Assembly (NCBI RefSeq): GCF_019396345.1
Contig: NZ_JAHKRM010000001.1
Coordinates: 310,001-374,000 of the forward strand
Reading direction: 5' to 3'
Source: Nonomuraea guangzhouensis
GTDB taxonomy: Bacteria > Actinomycetota > Actinomycetes > Streptosporangiales > Streptosporangiaceae
Length of the DNA stretch: 64,000 bases
Of this stretch, positions 7,813-16,325 are shown piece after piece (within the stretch, counting starts at the first letter, position 1; each line of letters starts with the position of its first letter). The notes under the pieces were generated by a model. It was not told where the DNA came from. It was given only the letters and a program-made list of their open reading frames with translations, and searched no databases. The position numbers and the translations under genes are program-made.

Positions 7813-10800
7813 TCAGCCGACGGCGTAGGCGCGAGTGATCGTCTGGGTCAGTCCGGTGCCCGCCGTGTCGGTCACCACCGCGCGGAGCGAGACGAACCCC
7901 GCCGCGCGCGGATTCGGCAGGATGGCGGTCCAGCCGGAGCCGGTGCGCTTGACCGGGACGCGGTGCCAGCTCGCACCGTCGTCGGTGGACATCTCCAGCC
8001 CGATCGACTTCACTGCCGCCTCCTGCGACCCGGGATTGCGCTCGATCAACAGAGGCAGACGGGTCATGGTGCCCGGCGCGGCGCGGTTGAAGTCGTCCAG
8101 CCCCACGGGACGGTAGCGGACGGCGAGCAGCGGCAGCGGCTGCTTCTTGTCCGTGGTCGCCGACCTGAACGTCCACACCGACTCCACCGCCGTGGTGAGT
8201 GCCGAGTGCGGCACCTGCCGGCGCATCGACGCCGTCAGCGTGTACGCCCCGGCCCTGGCCGGAAGATCCGCGTGCAGGTCACACCCTGCCGGCTGCTCGA
8301 TATCGCAGTTGGCGAGATCCGCCCTGGCGAGTTCCTGCCCGTCCTTGCCGAGAGTGGCGGTGCCCGTGGCGGCGAGGTCCGAACCCGTTCGTCCAGGCTC
8401 TCCGTCCGCGAACAGCGCCGCCGCGGAGAAGTCCAGTTTGTCGCCGGTACGGCTGCCGCTCGGCAGCAGGAACGACGGCCCAGTGACCGCGGTGTTCCAC
8501 GTCTCGCTCATGTGACCGCGTTTCATGAGCCGACCGTCATCGAAGATCAGCTGGGTGCCGATCTGTATCCCGCTGCCGTAGACCAGCCCGGGGGTGCGGT
8601 ATTGGACGAGCGTGCCGGGCAGCGGGATGTCGTCGCCCAGAGGCATCAAGAACGCGTCCTTGGGCGAGAGGCGCGGTCCGGCCATCGGTGTGCCCGTGGC
8701 CGCCACGCCTGACGCCCGGTAGGTCGTGCTGACCTTCGTCAGCTCCTTCTGCCTGGCGTTGTAGGCAGGATCTTCGGGAAGGCCGTCCCTGCGCTGGTCG
8801 ACGAGGTCGTAGAGGTACGGGCTGGGGGACACATCCTTGCTGACCCACTGGGTCCCGAGGCTGTAGGTCAGACCTGGCACGCGGGCGGGAACGACGTAGA
8901 GCTCGGAGTTGACGTCCGCGTTCAATGCCAGGGTCATGGTGTTCCAAGCGCCGTGGACCAGCGCGGTCTGGTATCCGAGTTCCAGCCGGGCGGTGGGGTC
9001 GTCAAGCGTGGCCTTGGCCGCTTTGCCCCGCCGCGCATCCACCGTGAGCCGCTGATCGCCGCCGTCGATCGTCAACGGGGTAACGGCCATCGTCCTGGCG
9101 AATCCCCCGTCGATTTTCTCCTCGAGGTCGCTGTAGACGCTCCAGTCGCCCTTGGGCAGCCGGACTCGCGCCACGCCGTCGCGGAAGGCCAGCGAATGAA
9201 TGGTCCCGGTCTTCGCATCGTAAATCTGGCTGATCCTGGGGGTGGCCGGAAGGCCCTGTCTGCCGAGGACGGTGACGGTGACGTCGTACGACTCCGGCTC
9301 GACGTACGCCCCGGCCAGCGTGCGGATCACCGTCTCGCCCGATCTGGCGGTGACGGTTCCCGGGTAGTCGCCGGGCGCCTTGCCGGCCGCGTCGATGGTG
9401 AGCGTGACCGACGCCTCGCCCTTGGCCGGGACCGTGACCTGATCGGCTGCCGGCTTCAGCACCTCGCCCTGCGCCGTCAGGTCGAGGGTGACCGGAGCGT
9501 CGCCCGTGTTGGCGTAAGTGATCGTCTTTGTCGCCGTACGTTCGCCGGAACCGCTCCATGGGAACGCCGCCCACAGGTTGCCCGGAGTGGCCGTGACCTG
9601 CTGCTTCAGCGCACGGACCAGGTCGATCAGCCCGGCGCCCTGCTGGTAGGGAGTGGCCTCCTGGGCCGGGGCGGCGCTGCCGATCAGCGCGGCCTTGAGC
9701 TGCGCGCCCGTCCACTCGGGATGACGCTGGGCCAGGATGGCCGCCGCCCCCGTCACATGCGGGGCGGCCATCGAGGTGCCGCTCATCGATCGGTAGGTGC
9801 CCCCGGCAGCGGCGGCCGTGATGTCCGCGCCAGGCGCGGTCACCTCGGGTTTGATCGCGTGATCGCCCACCCGCGGCCCAGGGCTGGAGAAATCGGCCAG
9901 GCGACCCTGCTTGTCCACCGCACCCACTGTCAGCGCCGCTTCCGCGCTGCCGGGCGTGGACACCCTGCCGGTGGGTCCGTCGTTCCCCGCCGCGGCGACG
10001 AACAGTGCGCCGGTCCGCTCCGACAGCGTGTTCACCGCCTGCTCCACCGGATCCAGCTCCGGTCCGTCCACGTCGCCGAAACTCATGTTGATGACCTTGG
10101 CCCCGACCTCGACCGCGGCCCACTCCATGCCCGCGAGGATGCTCGATTCGGTCAGGCCCCAGGCCCCGCCCACCTTCCCGATGGCCAGCTTGGCCTCCGG
10201 TGCCACCCCCCGGTACTTCTCTCCGCGGCCCGCCACCGTGGAGGCGACGTGGGTGCCGTGACCGATGGGGTCGTGGATGTCAGGCTCGTCGCTGAAGTTC
10301 CGCTCCTGTACCACCGCGTCCTTCAGATCCGGATGGCCAGGGTCGTAGCCCGAGTCGAGGACCGCGACGGTGATGCCCTTGCCCGTCAGGCCCTGTTGCC
10401 ATGCCTGGGGAGCGCCGATCTGCTTGACGCTCTCGTCCAGCGAGAACGATCTGCGACCGTCCAGCCACAGCTTGGCCTGGCCTGCCGTCAAGGAGCGGGC
10501 GCCGGTCAGCTCCTTCCACGTCCGGGCGGCGCTCGCCTTCGGCACGCGTACCGCGCTCATCCCGACGCTGGACACCTGCCGGACCTGACGGGTGCCCTGC
10601 GGCCCGGCCATACCCTGTGAGATCACGGGGATGTCGGGGGTGTGGGCATCGTCGTACCGCCAGGCCAGCAGTTGGGTGACGTCGAACAACCGCTGGTCCA
10701 GCGCCCCCTGCGCGATCAACGGCATGGCGTCCGAAGGGAAGACGTACAGGTGCCCGTCTCGCACCTGGCTGGTGAAGTCCACCTTCCTTCCGAGTCCGGG

Positions 10801-10965
10801 CCGTACCTGGTGTCCGCGGCCCGTGACCAGGACCTGATCACCGGTGATCAGCGTCACCCCGTTCGCCTGTGGGGAGCGCTCAGGTGCCGGTGTGGCAGCC
10901 CAGGCGGGCGCGGCGCCGATCGCTCCAGCCATGAGAACGGCTAGCAGCGTTTTGCCTAATTGCAT
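7813..10965 (-). CDS. Secreted S8 (subtilisin-like) serine peptidase, multidomain
   Basis: About 1050 residues with a Sec signal peptide (KTLLAVLMAGAIGAAPAWA), a propeptide region, then the catalytic domain. Numbered from the 10965 ATG, the triad is D204 (VAVLDSGYDPGHPDL), H236 (GHGTHVASTVAG) and S398 (SGTSMAAPHVTGAA), with oxyanion N328 (AAGNDGP). About 580 further residues form beta-rich C-terminal domains, including an Fn3-like stretch with GDAPVTLDLTAQG. The ATG at 10965 has GGGGA 6 bp upstream. Another in-frame ATG at 10977 lacks a ribosome site. The gene begins about 38 bp after the sigma-partner gene and is probably the third gene of that operon, suggesting the sigma factor controls its own secreted protease. 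Confidence 0.93.
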   Translation of the reverse strand: MQLGKTLLAVLMAGAIGAAPAWAATPAPERSPQANGVTLITGDQVLVTGRGHQVRPGLGRKVDFTSQVRDGHLYVFPSDAMPLIAQGALDQRLFDVTQLLAWRYDDAHTPDIPVISQGMAGPQGTRQVRQVSSVGMSAVRVPKASAARTWKELTGARSLTAGQAKLWLDGRRSFSLDESVKQIGAPQAWQQGLTGKGITVAVLDSGYDPGHPDLKDAVVQERNFSDEPDIHDPIGHGTHVASTVAGRGEKYRGVAPEAKLAIGKVGGAWGLTESSILAGMEWAAVEVGAKVINMSFGDVDGPELDPVEQAVNTLSERTGALFVAAAGNDGPTGRVSTPGSAEAALTVGAVDKQGRLADFSSPGPRVGDHAIKPEVTAPGADITAAAAGGTYRSMSGTSMAAPHVTGAAAILAQRHPEWTGAQLKAALIGSAAPAQEATPYQQGAGLIDLVRALKQQVTATPGNLWAAFPWSGSGERTATKTITYANTGDAPVTLDLTAQGEVLKPAADQVTVPAKGEASVTLTIDAAGKAPGDYPGTVTARSGETVIRTLAGAYVEPESYDVTVTVLGRQGLPATPRISQIYDAKTGTIHSLAFRDGVARVRLPKGDWSVYSDLEEKIDGGFARTMAVTPLTIDGGDQRLTVDARRGKAAKATLDDPTARLELGYQTALVHGAWNTMTLALNADVNSELYVVPARVPGLTYSLGTQWVSKDVSPSPYLYDLVDQRRDGLPEDPAYNARQKELTKVSTTYRASGVAATGTPMAGPRLSPKDAFLMPLGDDIPLPGTLVQYRTPGLVYGSGIQIGTQLIFDDGRLMKRGHMSETWNTAVTGPSFLLPSGSRTGDKLDFSAAALFADGEPGRTGSDLAATGTATLGKDGQELARADLANCDIEQPAGCDLHADLPARAGAYTLTASMRRQVPHSALTTAVESVWTFRSATTDKKQPLPLLAVRYRPVGLDDFNRAAPGTMTRLPLLIERNPGSQEAAVKSIGLEMSTDDGASWHRVPVKRTGSGWTAILPNPRAAGFVSLRAVVTDTAGTGLTQTITRAYAVG

Positions 10966-11002
10966 GATTTTCCCCATGTTGAGAGAAGGGGATCCGTGCG
11001 GC

Positions 11003-11845
11003 TCACTGAGGAGGCTGATCCGTCCAGCCGGTGGTCACCGAGATGAATCCGACAGGGCCCCCCGCGAGGCTGCCGTCGTCGGCGACGAGATAGTTGGTGC
11101 GCATCACCCGAGCGTTGTCGGGATCGATGACCAGTTTGATCTCCAGCTTGCCGTCAGGATCAGCGATCAGCAGCTCCTCCCCGTTGTCGACCGTGCCCGT
11201 CCTCTTGACCTCCGGCAGCGTGGCCAGTGCCCGGAACGCCGCGGAACGGACCTCCGACGGCGCCGGTAGCTCCGTGATGAGCGCGAACAGCGAGAGATTC
11301 CGCGCTTCGGATGCGCGCAGGCCGCTGTCATCCCCCGGAAGCTCATCGATCCGTGCCTTCAACGCCTCCGGATCCGTCGGCAGCCGGTCGAGGTCCTCCA
11401 AGGTCACCTTGACGCCCTTGAGCGCGAGCGGGGCCGGGTCTGTGACGACGGCGTCGGGAGGGTCGCCCGGCTCGCCCTTGGACCAGCGCCGGCCATCTCG
11501 GCTGGTCCAGCTCTCTTCCTGCGGCATTTCCGGGTCGCTCCACTTACGTGTGACGTGCCAGTAGTCGCCGGAACCTTCAGGCGTACGCTCCGCACTGACG
11601 GCGGCCATGAGCAGGACCTCCCTGGCCGAGGCCGGTGCGGCGGCGGGCGCGGTCACGCCTGTGGCGATCACGGCCACGGCCGCCGCGGCGGCGGCGGTGG
11701 CCAGACCGAGTCCTGGCACCAGCCATCCGACCCGCCGCCGGCCTCGCATCCTTTTGTTGAGCCGGTCCCTGCTGCCGTTGATCGCTTCGGTGGACGGCTC
11801 CGGCTTGGCCAGCAGGGTGGCGAGCGTGCTGTCCAGGTCATCCAT
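11003..11845 (-). CDS. Membrane-anchored sigma-factor partner (CU044_5270-like; putative anti-sigma)
   Basis: 280 residues: N-terminal cytoplasmic part of about 45 residues, one membrane segment (VGWLVPGLGLATAAAAAAVAVIATG), then an extracellular domain of about 200 residues. The ATG at 11845 follows AAGGAGAA and overlaps the sigma gene stop by 8 bp, so the two are translationally coupled. This arrangement and the short cytoplasmic head fit an anti-sigma-like role. The extracellular domain (YWHVTRKWSDPEMPQEESW and a C-terminal VISVTTGW-like end) resembles the actinomycete CU044_5270 family, whose biochemical role is not established. There is no zinc-binding HxxxCxxC motif of the ZAS class. Confidence 0.75.
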   Translation of the reverse strand: MDDLDSTLATLLAKPEPSTEAINGSRDRLNKRMRGRRRVGWLVPGLGLATAAAAAAVAVIATGVTAPAAAPASAREVLLMAAVSAERTPEGSGDYWHVTRKWSDPEMPQEESWTSRDGRRWSKGEPGDPPDAVVTDPAPLALKGVKVTLEDLDRLPTDPEALKARIDELPGDDSGLRASEARNLSLFALITELPAPSEVRSAAFRALATLPEVKRTGTVDNGEELLIADPDGKLEIKLVIDPDNARVMRTNYLVADDGSLAGGPVGFISVTTGWTDQPPQ

Positions 11846-12464
11846 GGACGTTCTCCTTGTCGATGAGGGCGTGGATCTTCGTGCGGGCCCGGCTGAGCCT
11901 GGAGCCCACCGTGCCGATGGAGATGCCGAGCGCCTGGGCCACTTCGTCGTAGCTGAGCTGGCCCACGGCCACCAGCAGCAGGGCGTCGCGCTCGCCGCTG
12001 GACAGCGCGGCGAGCGCCTTGGCCAGGTGGGGCCGCATACGCTGAGCGGCCACATCGGAGACGACCCGGTTCTCGTGACCTTCCGTGACGGGATCCGGAC
12101 CCAGCCGGGCCAGCGCCCGGTAATGGCGCGTCTCCTTGCGCCGGTGCCTGGCGATCAGGTTGGTGGCGAAGCCGAACAGCCAGGGCCGCAGGCTCCCGCG
12201 TTCCGGGTCGAACCGGTGGCGCCGGTCGAAGGCCAGCAGGAACGTCTCGGCCGTGATGTCCTCGGCGATCTGCGTGTCGAGCCGACCGGCCACGTACAGG
12301 TAGATGTCGCGGTAGTAGCGGTCGTGCACGGCGGTGAACAGGTCAGGGTTTCGCCGGAACCGGGCGACCAGTTCAGCGTCGGTCAGCTGTTCGCCCACGT
12401 CGGCGATCAAGTTCGTATCTCCGGCATAAGCCTGCCTTCCGGGGCGGTGGTCACTTTCCCCCAT
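11838..12464 (-). CDS. ECF-type RNA polymerase sigma factor
   Basis: 208 residues. The region 2 core is at about residues 40-110 (YYRDIYLYVAGRL, AEDITAETFLLAFDRRHRFDPERGSLRPWLFGFATNLI) and the region 4 helix-turn-helix is near the C-terminus (LSYDEVAQALGISIGTVGSRLSRAR). ATG 12464 is chosen because upstream in-frame codons would run into the divergent gene's promoter; a TTG about 55 bases downstream, with GGAG upstream, is an alternative start. First gene of an operon with the membrane partner and the subtilase. Such sigma factors are usually released by an extracellular cue acting on the partner (family knowledge). Confidence 0.93.
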   Translation of the reverse strand: MGESDHRPGRQAYAGDTNLIADVGEQLTDAELVARFRRNPDLFTAVHDRYYRDIYLYVAGRLDTQIAEDITAETFLLAFDRRHRFDPERGSLRPWLFGFATNLIARHRRKETRHYRALARLGPDPVTEGHENRVVSDVAAQRMRPHLAKALAALSSGERDALLLVAVGQLSYDEVAQALGISIGTVGSRLSRARTKIHALIDKENVHG

Positions 12465-12541
12465 CCTTCGCCGCAAGCCAGGATCGTCTTCCCTCGCGCT
12501 GGCGTGGATTGATCTATCCTCTTGCCCAGGCTCGATTTCGA

Positions 12542-12579
12542 GATATGTCTTGACCCGTCCGTTGAACGCGACATATCGT
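12542..12579 (+). promoter_or_regulatory. Putative promoter and inverted-repeat operator upstream of the FAD monooxygenase
   Basis: Perfect 8-bp arms GATATGTC (12542-12549) and GACATATC (12570-12577) lie 20 bp apart in the 164-bp divergent gap. Between them TTGACC (12550-12555) and TATCGT (12574-12579), 18 bp apart, could be -35/-10 elements for the plus-strand gene, so a bound repressor would cover the promoter. No dedicated regulator is adjacent. Confidence 0.4.
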
Positions 12580-12628
12580 GTTGCTCCGACCAATGACGCG
12601 ATATTACGCGTTCCCGGAGGTGGGTTCA

Positions 12629-14224
12629 GTGCACGAGCGAGTACCCGTTCTTGTCGTCGGCGGCGGTTACGCCGGGTTGAGTGCGGCGGCGCTGCTGGCG
12701 TGGCGCGAAGTGCCCGTCATGCTGGTCGAACGGCATCCCAGTACGTCGATCCAGCCCAAGGCGTTCGGAGTGGGCCCCAGAGCCCTCGAGTTACTGCGAC
12801 CGGTGCCCGGGATCGAGCAGTCGCTGCGGGACATCTCGCAGGGCATCGGTGATGGCATGCGCATCGCGATCGCGCCGAACCTGGCCGCCCCGAACCCGCA
12901 CATGATCGTGACCAACGAACAGGACGAGTTCGCCTTTCTCGCCGACATCACGCCCGTCGCGCAGGTGGGCGCCCCGCAGGCGGAGGTGGAGCGGGTGCTG
13001 CGGGCCAAGGCCGAGGAGCTCGGCGCCGACCTGCGTTTCTCCACCGAGCTGATCTCGCTGGAGCAGGACGCCGAGGGTGTCACGGCGGTCATCCGCGCCG
13101 ACGGCGTCGACAGTGTCGTACGGGCCGACTACGTGGTGGCCGCCGATGGCTTCCGCAGCCCGCTGCGCCCCCGGCTGGGCATCCCCACCTCGGGGAAGGG
13201 CGAGCTGGGGTTGATGTGCTCGATCATGTTCGACGCCGATCTGAGCGAGCTGGTACGGGAACGCGAGGTCACGCTCTGGTACCTGCAGAACGAGGTCTTC
13301 ACCGGCGTCATCGTGACCGGCACGGGCGTGGGCGCGCATGTGGTGGGCGTCAACTACGACCCCGCCAGAGGTGAGAGCGAGGCCGACTTCACCGAGGAAC
13401 GCTGCGTCGAGCTGGTACGGGTGGCGACCGGCGTGCCCGACCTCGACGTACGCGTGCTCGACAAGACCACCTTCGCCATGGCGCACATCCTGGCCGACCG
13501 TTACCGCGACCGGCGGGTGTTCCTGGCCGGCGACGCGGCGCACACGATGCCGCCCACCGGCGGGCAGGGCGGGAGCACCGCGCTCCAGGACGGCTGCGAC
13601 ATCGCGTGGCGGCTCTGGTTGGTGGCGACCGGGCAGGCCGGACCGGACTTCCTCGACAGCTACGACGCCGAACGGCGTCCCATCGGCACGCTGACGGCCG
13701 ACGCCCAGCTCGCCAACCTCGGCGTCCGGATGCCTCCCGCGATGCGTACCGACTATCCGGAACCGCTCGAAGACCCCATGGGCGTCATCATCGGATATCG
13801 CTACCACTCGACGGCGATCCTGGAGGAGCCCGGTGACGACGGGGCGCTCCTGGAGGATCCGCGCGTACCGACTGGGCGTCCGGGCAGCCGCGCACCGCAC
13901 GTGCCGCTCGACTGGGACGGCCAGCTGATCTCGACCATCGACCTGTTCGGGGCCGGGTTCGTACTGATCGCCGGGCCTGAGGGGCGGGCCTGGATGGACG
14001 CGGGGCGGCTGGTCAAGGAGCGGCTGCGCATCCAGCTCACCCGCGTGCTGGTGGACGAAGAGCTGATGGACGTCGAGGGCTGCTGGACGGAGAGGTACGG
14101 CGTGGGCAGGGGCGGCGCCGTACTGGTCCGCCCCGACGGCTACGTCGCCTGGCGCTCACCGAACACCGACCCGGACCCCGCGACCACCCTCGAACGGGTC
14201 CTCAGGCAGGTGCTCAGCCGCTGA
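12629..14224 (+). CDS. FAD-dependent aromatic/polyketide monooxygenase (PheA/TfdB class)
   Basis: 531 residues. GTG 12629 follows GGAGG at proper spacing; upstream in-frame ATGs lack one. Group A flavoprotein hydroxylase features are in order: the FAD-binding GGGYAG at the N-terminus, DG motif VVAADGFRSPLR near residue 170, GD motif RVFLAGDAAHTMPPTGGQGG near residue 300, and a C-terminal thioredoxin-like domain lacking the redox CxxC. It resembles anthracycline and angucycline hydroxylases as well as phenol-type hydroxylases. It is expected to use NAD(P)H and O2 to hydroxylate an aromatic substrate. No polyketide genes lie nearby, so detoxification or catabolism is equally likely. Divergent from the sigma factor gene. 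Confidence 0.9.
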   Translation: MHERVPVLVVGGGYAGLSAAALLAWREVPVMLVERHPSTSIQPKAFGVGPRALELLRPVPGIEQSLRDISQGIGDGMRIAIAPNLAAPNPHMIVTNEQDEFAFLADITPVAQVGAPQAEVERVLRAKAEELGADLRFSTELISLEQDAEGVTAVIRADGVDSVVRADYVVAADGFRSPLRPRLGIPTSGKGELGLMCSIMFDADLSELVREREVTLWYLQNEVFTGVIVTGTGVGAHVVGVNYDPARGESEADFTEERCVELVRVATGVPDLDVRVLDKTTFAMAHILADRYRDRRVFLAGDAAHTMPPTGGQGGSTALQDGCDIAWRLWLVATGQAGPDFLDSYDAERRPIGTLTADAQLANLGVRMPPAMRTDYPEPLEDPMGVIIGYRYHSTAILEEPGDDGALLEDPRVPTGRPGSRAPHVPLDWDGQLISTIDLFGAGFVLIAGPEGRAWMDAGRLVKERLRIQLTRVLVDEELMDVEGCWTERYGVGRGGAVLVRPDGYVAWRSPNTDPDPATTLERVLRQVLSR

Positions 14225-14329
14225 CGGGGGCTCAGAGGGCCCGCGCCCACCCGTGCGCAGTCCCACCTCCGCACGCTGACGGCACCCAGAAGAGGCGAGC
14301 CGCTAACGAAGTGGCACCGGCAACCTGCC

Positions 14330-15151
14330 TCAGAAGAGGCGTAACTGCCCGGTTCGCTGGGCTCGGGCCTCGCCCAGCCGGAGTGCCCCGACCGCCGCCA
14401 GCAGTAAGACCCCGGACAGTACGGTCAGCCCTGCCAGTTCCCCGGCCAGGTCGCCGATGCCCTGCCCGTCGAGCAGCGCGCCGCGCACGACCGCCAGGCT
14501 GCCGGTGAGCGGAAGCACCGAGCCGACGGCCCGGATCCAGCCGGGCAGCGCGAACACCGGCAGCCGCACCCCGCTGGCGAACCACATCGGATCGTCCAGC
14601 AGCGTGTAGAGGAAGGCGGCGTCTCTGGAGAAGATCAGCACGCTGTTCAGGAACGCCCCCCACGCGACCGCGGGCACCAGCATGGCCAGGAAGACCACCG
14701 CGTACATGGCCGGATGCGCCACATTCACCACGTCCAGCAGCGTGAACATCGCCACCGCGAAACAGGCGAACAGCCAGGCGTTCTGCACCAGCGCGGCGAA
14801 CCCGTTGGCGACGACCACGGCCAGCCGGTTCGCGGGTGACAGGAAGAGGAGTTCCAGCGTGCCGGTCTGGCGCTCGAAGGAGAAGTGCCAGGCCGACTGC
14901 ACCAGCGAGAAGAAGAACGTGAACCCGAGCGCCCCCGTGGCCAGGAAGGCGAGCAGCCGTTCCGGGTCGGCGGCGAGCGGCCAGCGCTCGGCGATGCCCG
15001 GCGTCGCGGCCAGCGGCCGGAGCGTGTAGTAGGTCTCGGCGAGCTTCAGCAACGGCCAGACCAGCATCGAGAACAGGACCAGCTTGCTGCCGAAGATCTG
15101 GCGGTGCTGCTTGAGCGCCTCGGCTCGCATGACCTTCAACGCGTGCCTCAC
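14330..15151 (-). CDS. ABC-2 type transporter permease
   Basis: 273 residues with six hydrophobic segments and an ABC-2 core (AWHFSFERQTGTLELLFLSPANRLAVV; the E-R-x-x-G-T-x-E loop is typical of drug or lipid exporters). The GTG at 15151 overlaps the stop of a preceding small frame. The start is not certain because the frame stays open upstream through a repeat tract, and MRAEALKQ at 15130 is a possible alternative. Last gene of the exporter operon with the ATPase and a second permease. Likely exports a toxic compound or signal; substrate unknown. Confidence 0.85.
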   Translation of the reverse strand: MRHALKVMRAEALKQHRQIFGSKLVLFSMLVWPLLKLAETYYTLRPLAATPGIAERWPLAADPERLLAFLATGALGFTFFFSLVQSAWHFSFERQTGTLELLFLSPANRLAVVVANGFAALVQNAWLFACFAVAMFTLLDVVNVAHPAMYAVVFLAMLVPAVAWGAFLNSVLIFSRDAAFLYTLLDDPMWFASGVRLPVFALPGWIRAVGSVLPLTGSLAVVRGALLDGQGIGDLAGELAGLTVLSGVLLLAAVGALRLGEARAQRTGQLRLF

Positions 15152-15399
15152 GTCATCACCGGCCACCGGCTGGTGCGGTTGCCGAGCGCGCTGGCCGTAC
15201 AGCCGGTGCCGGTCTCTGTGCGGCACCACGACGGCGGCGCGCCCGCATCCGCACCGGCCCACGACGGGGTGGCACCCACCTCCGACCGGGCCCACGACGG
15301 AGTGGCACCCAGCCGCACGCGACACCACGTCGACGTCACGCCCATCCCCGTACGACACGGCGACCAGGTCGTGCCCGTCCCCTCGGGCGGCCCGATCAC
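15148..15399 (-). CDS. Small repeat-containing frame bridging ATPase and permease
   Basis: An 83-codon frame begins at GTG 15399 inside the ATPase stop (GTGA) and ends with TGA overlapping the permease GTG start, so it exactly fills the gap by start-stop coupling at both ends. AAGGTGG lies just before the start. The product is unrecognised: it contains three 11-residue repeats (GATPSWARSEV, GATPSWAGADA, GAPPSWCRTET), no membrane segment, and is rich in Thr, Gly, Ser and Trp. Third codon positions are nearly all G or C. It could also be non-coding expansion DNA, with the permease frame simply extended upstream. Confidence 0.4.
   Translation of the reverse strand: MIGPPEGTGTTWSPCRTGMGVTSTWCRVRLGATPSWARSEVGATPSWAGADAGAPPSWCRTETGTGCTASALGNRTSRWPVMT
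15226..15345. repeat. 33-bp tandem repeat, about 3.5 copies
   Basis: The core CCACGACGG recurs at 15226, 15259 and 15292, and as CCACGTCGA at 15325, exactly 33 bp apart, with GTGGCACCC following in two units. A multiple of three keeps all frames open. It lies inside the ATPase-permease gap. Confidence 0.8.
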
Positions 15400-16325
15400 G
15401 CGACCACCTTCAGCGAGCGGTCGCTCAGCGCGAGGATCGCGTCCTCAAGGGAGGGCTCCACGATCTCCAGCCCGCCGAGCGCGCCGCCCGACTCGATGAT
15501 CGTCGTGGTCAGCGCCCCCGTCAGGTCGTCCGGATGGTTCAGCTCGACCACCCCGCCAGGTGCGAGCCGTACGCGGCTGTCGAAGGCCAGCGCGGCGGCC
15601 TCGATCTGGGGCGACAGGTTCGTGACCGTGATCCGGACCGTGCGATGGCGACCGGTCTGGGCCATCAGCTCGGCCGGCGAGCCCGCCGCGAGGTGGCGGC
15701 CGTCGCCGATCACGTACACGTGCTCGCAGAGCTGCTCGACCTCCGCCAGGTAGTGGCTGGTGAGGAGCACGCCTTTGCCCTGCTCGGCCAGCCCGGCCAC
15801 GACCTTGCGCAGGTCACGGGCGATCGGCGCGTCGAGCCCCAGCGTGGGCTCGTCGAGCAGCAGGTAGTCGGGGTCGTTGATCAGGCCGCGGGCGATGGAC
15901 AGCCGCTGGGTCATGCCGCGCGAGTACTGTTCGACCCGTGTGCCGGCGGCATGGGTCAGCCCGACGAGTTCGAGCAACTGGCCGATGCGCGGCTTGAGTA
16001 CCTTGGTGGGGATGTCGTAGAGCTGGCCGAAATACCAGAGATTTTCCCGGCCGGTCATGCGCGCGTAGACCATGCGCTCGCCGCCGGCGATCAGGTTGAT
16101 CCGCTTCCGTACGGCATGTGGCTGCCTGACCGGGTCGAGGCCGCCCACGCTGACGGTGCCGGACGTCTGCCGGAGCAGCGTGGCGAGGATTTTGATGGTG
16201 GTGGTCTTGCCGGCGCCGTTCAGCCCGAGCAGCCCGGTGACGCGGCCGCCGGGGATCGACAGGTTCAGGCCGTCGACGGCCACCTTTTCCCCGAACTCCT
16301 TGCGCAGGTTGACGGTCTCGATCAT
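15396..16325 (-). CDS. ABC transporter ATP-binding protein (ABC-2 exporter)
   Basis: 309 residues. Walker A GLNGAGKTTT, signature YSRGMTQRLSIAR (SRGM variant of LSGGQ), Walker B YLLLDEPTLGLD and the H-loop TSHYLAEVEQ are all present, as in DrrA/CcmA-type exporters. A C-terminal extension of about 90 residues is typical of the drug-resistance subfamily. ATG 16325 overlaps the upstream permease stop by one base (TGATG). It powers the pair of ABC-2 permeases encoded on either side. Confidence 0.94.
   Translation of the reverse strand: MIETVNLRKEFGEKVAVDGLNLSIPGGRVTGLLGLNGAGKTTTIKILATLLRQTSGTVSVGGLDPVRQPHAVRKRINLIAGGERMVYARMTGRENLWYFGQLYDIPTKVLKPRIGQLLELVGLTHAAGTRVEQYSRGMTQRLSIARGLINDPDYLLLDEPTLGLDAPIARDLRKVVAGLAEQGKGVLLTSHYLAEVEQLCEHVYVIGDGRHLAAGSPAELMAQTGRHRTVRITVTNLSPQIEAAALAFDSRVRLAPGGVVELNHPDDLTGALTTTIIESGGALGGLEIVEPSLEDAILALSDRSLKVVA

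Noticed and set aside
12578..12628. Upstream in-frame ATGs for the FAD monooxygenase
   Set aside because: They overlap the putative promoter elements and lack a ribosome site, while GTG 12629 has GGAGG at good spacing just before the FAD-binding motif.
15226..15345. 33-bp repeats considered as a CRISPR array
   Set aside because: Units are contiguous with no unique spacers, differ between copies, and lie in frame between two operon genes; no cas genes are present.
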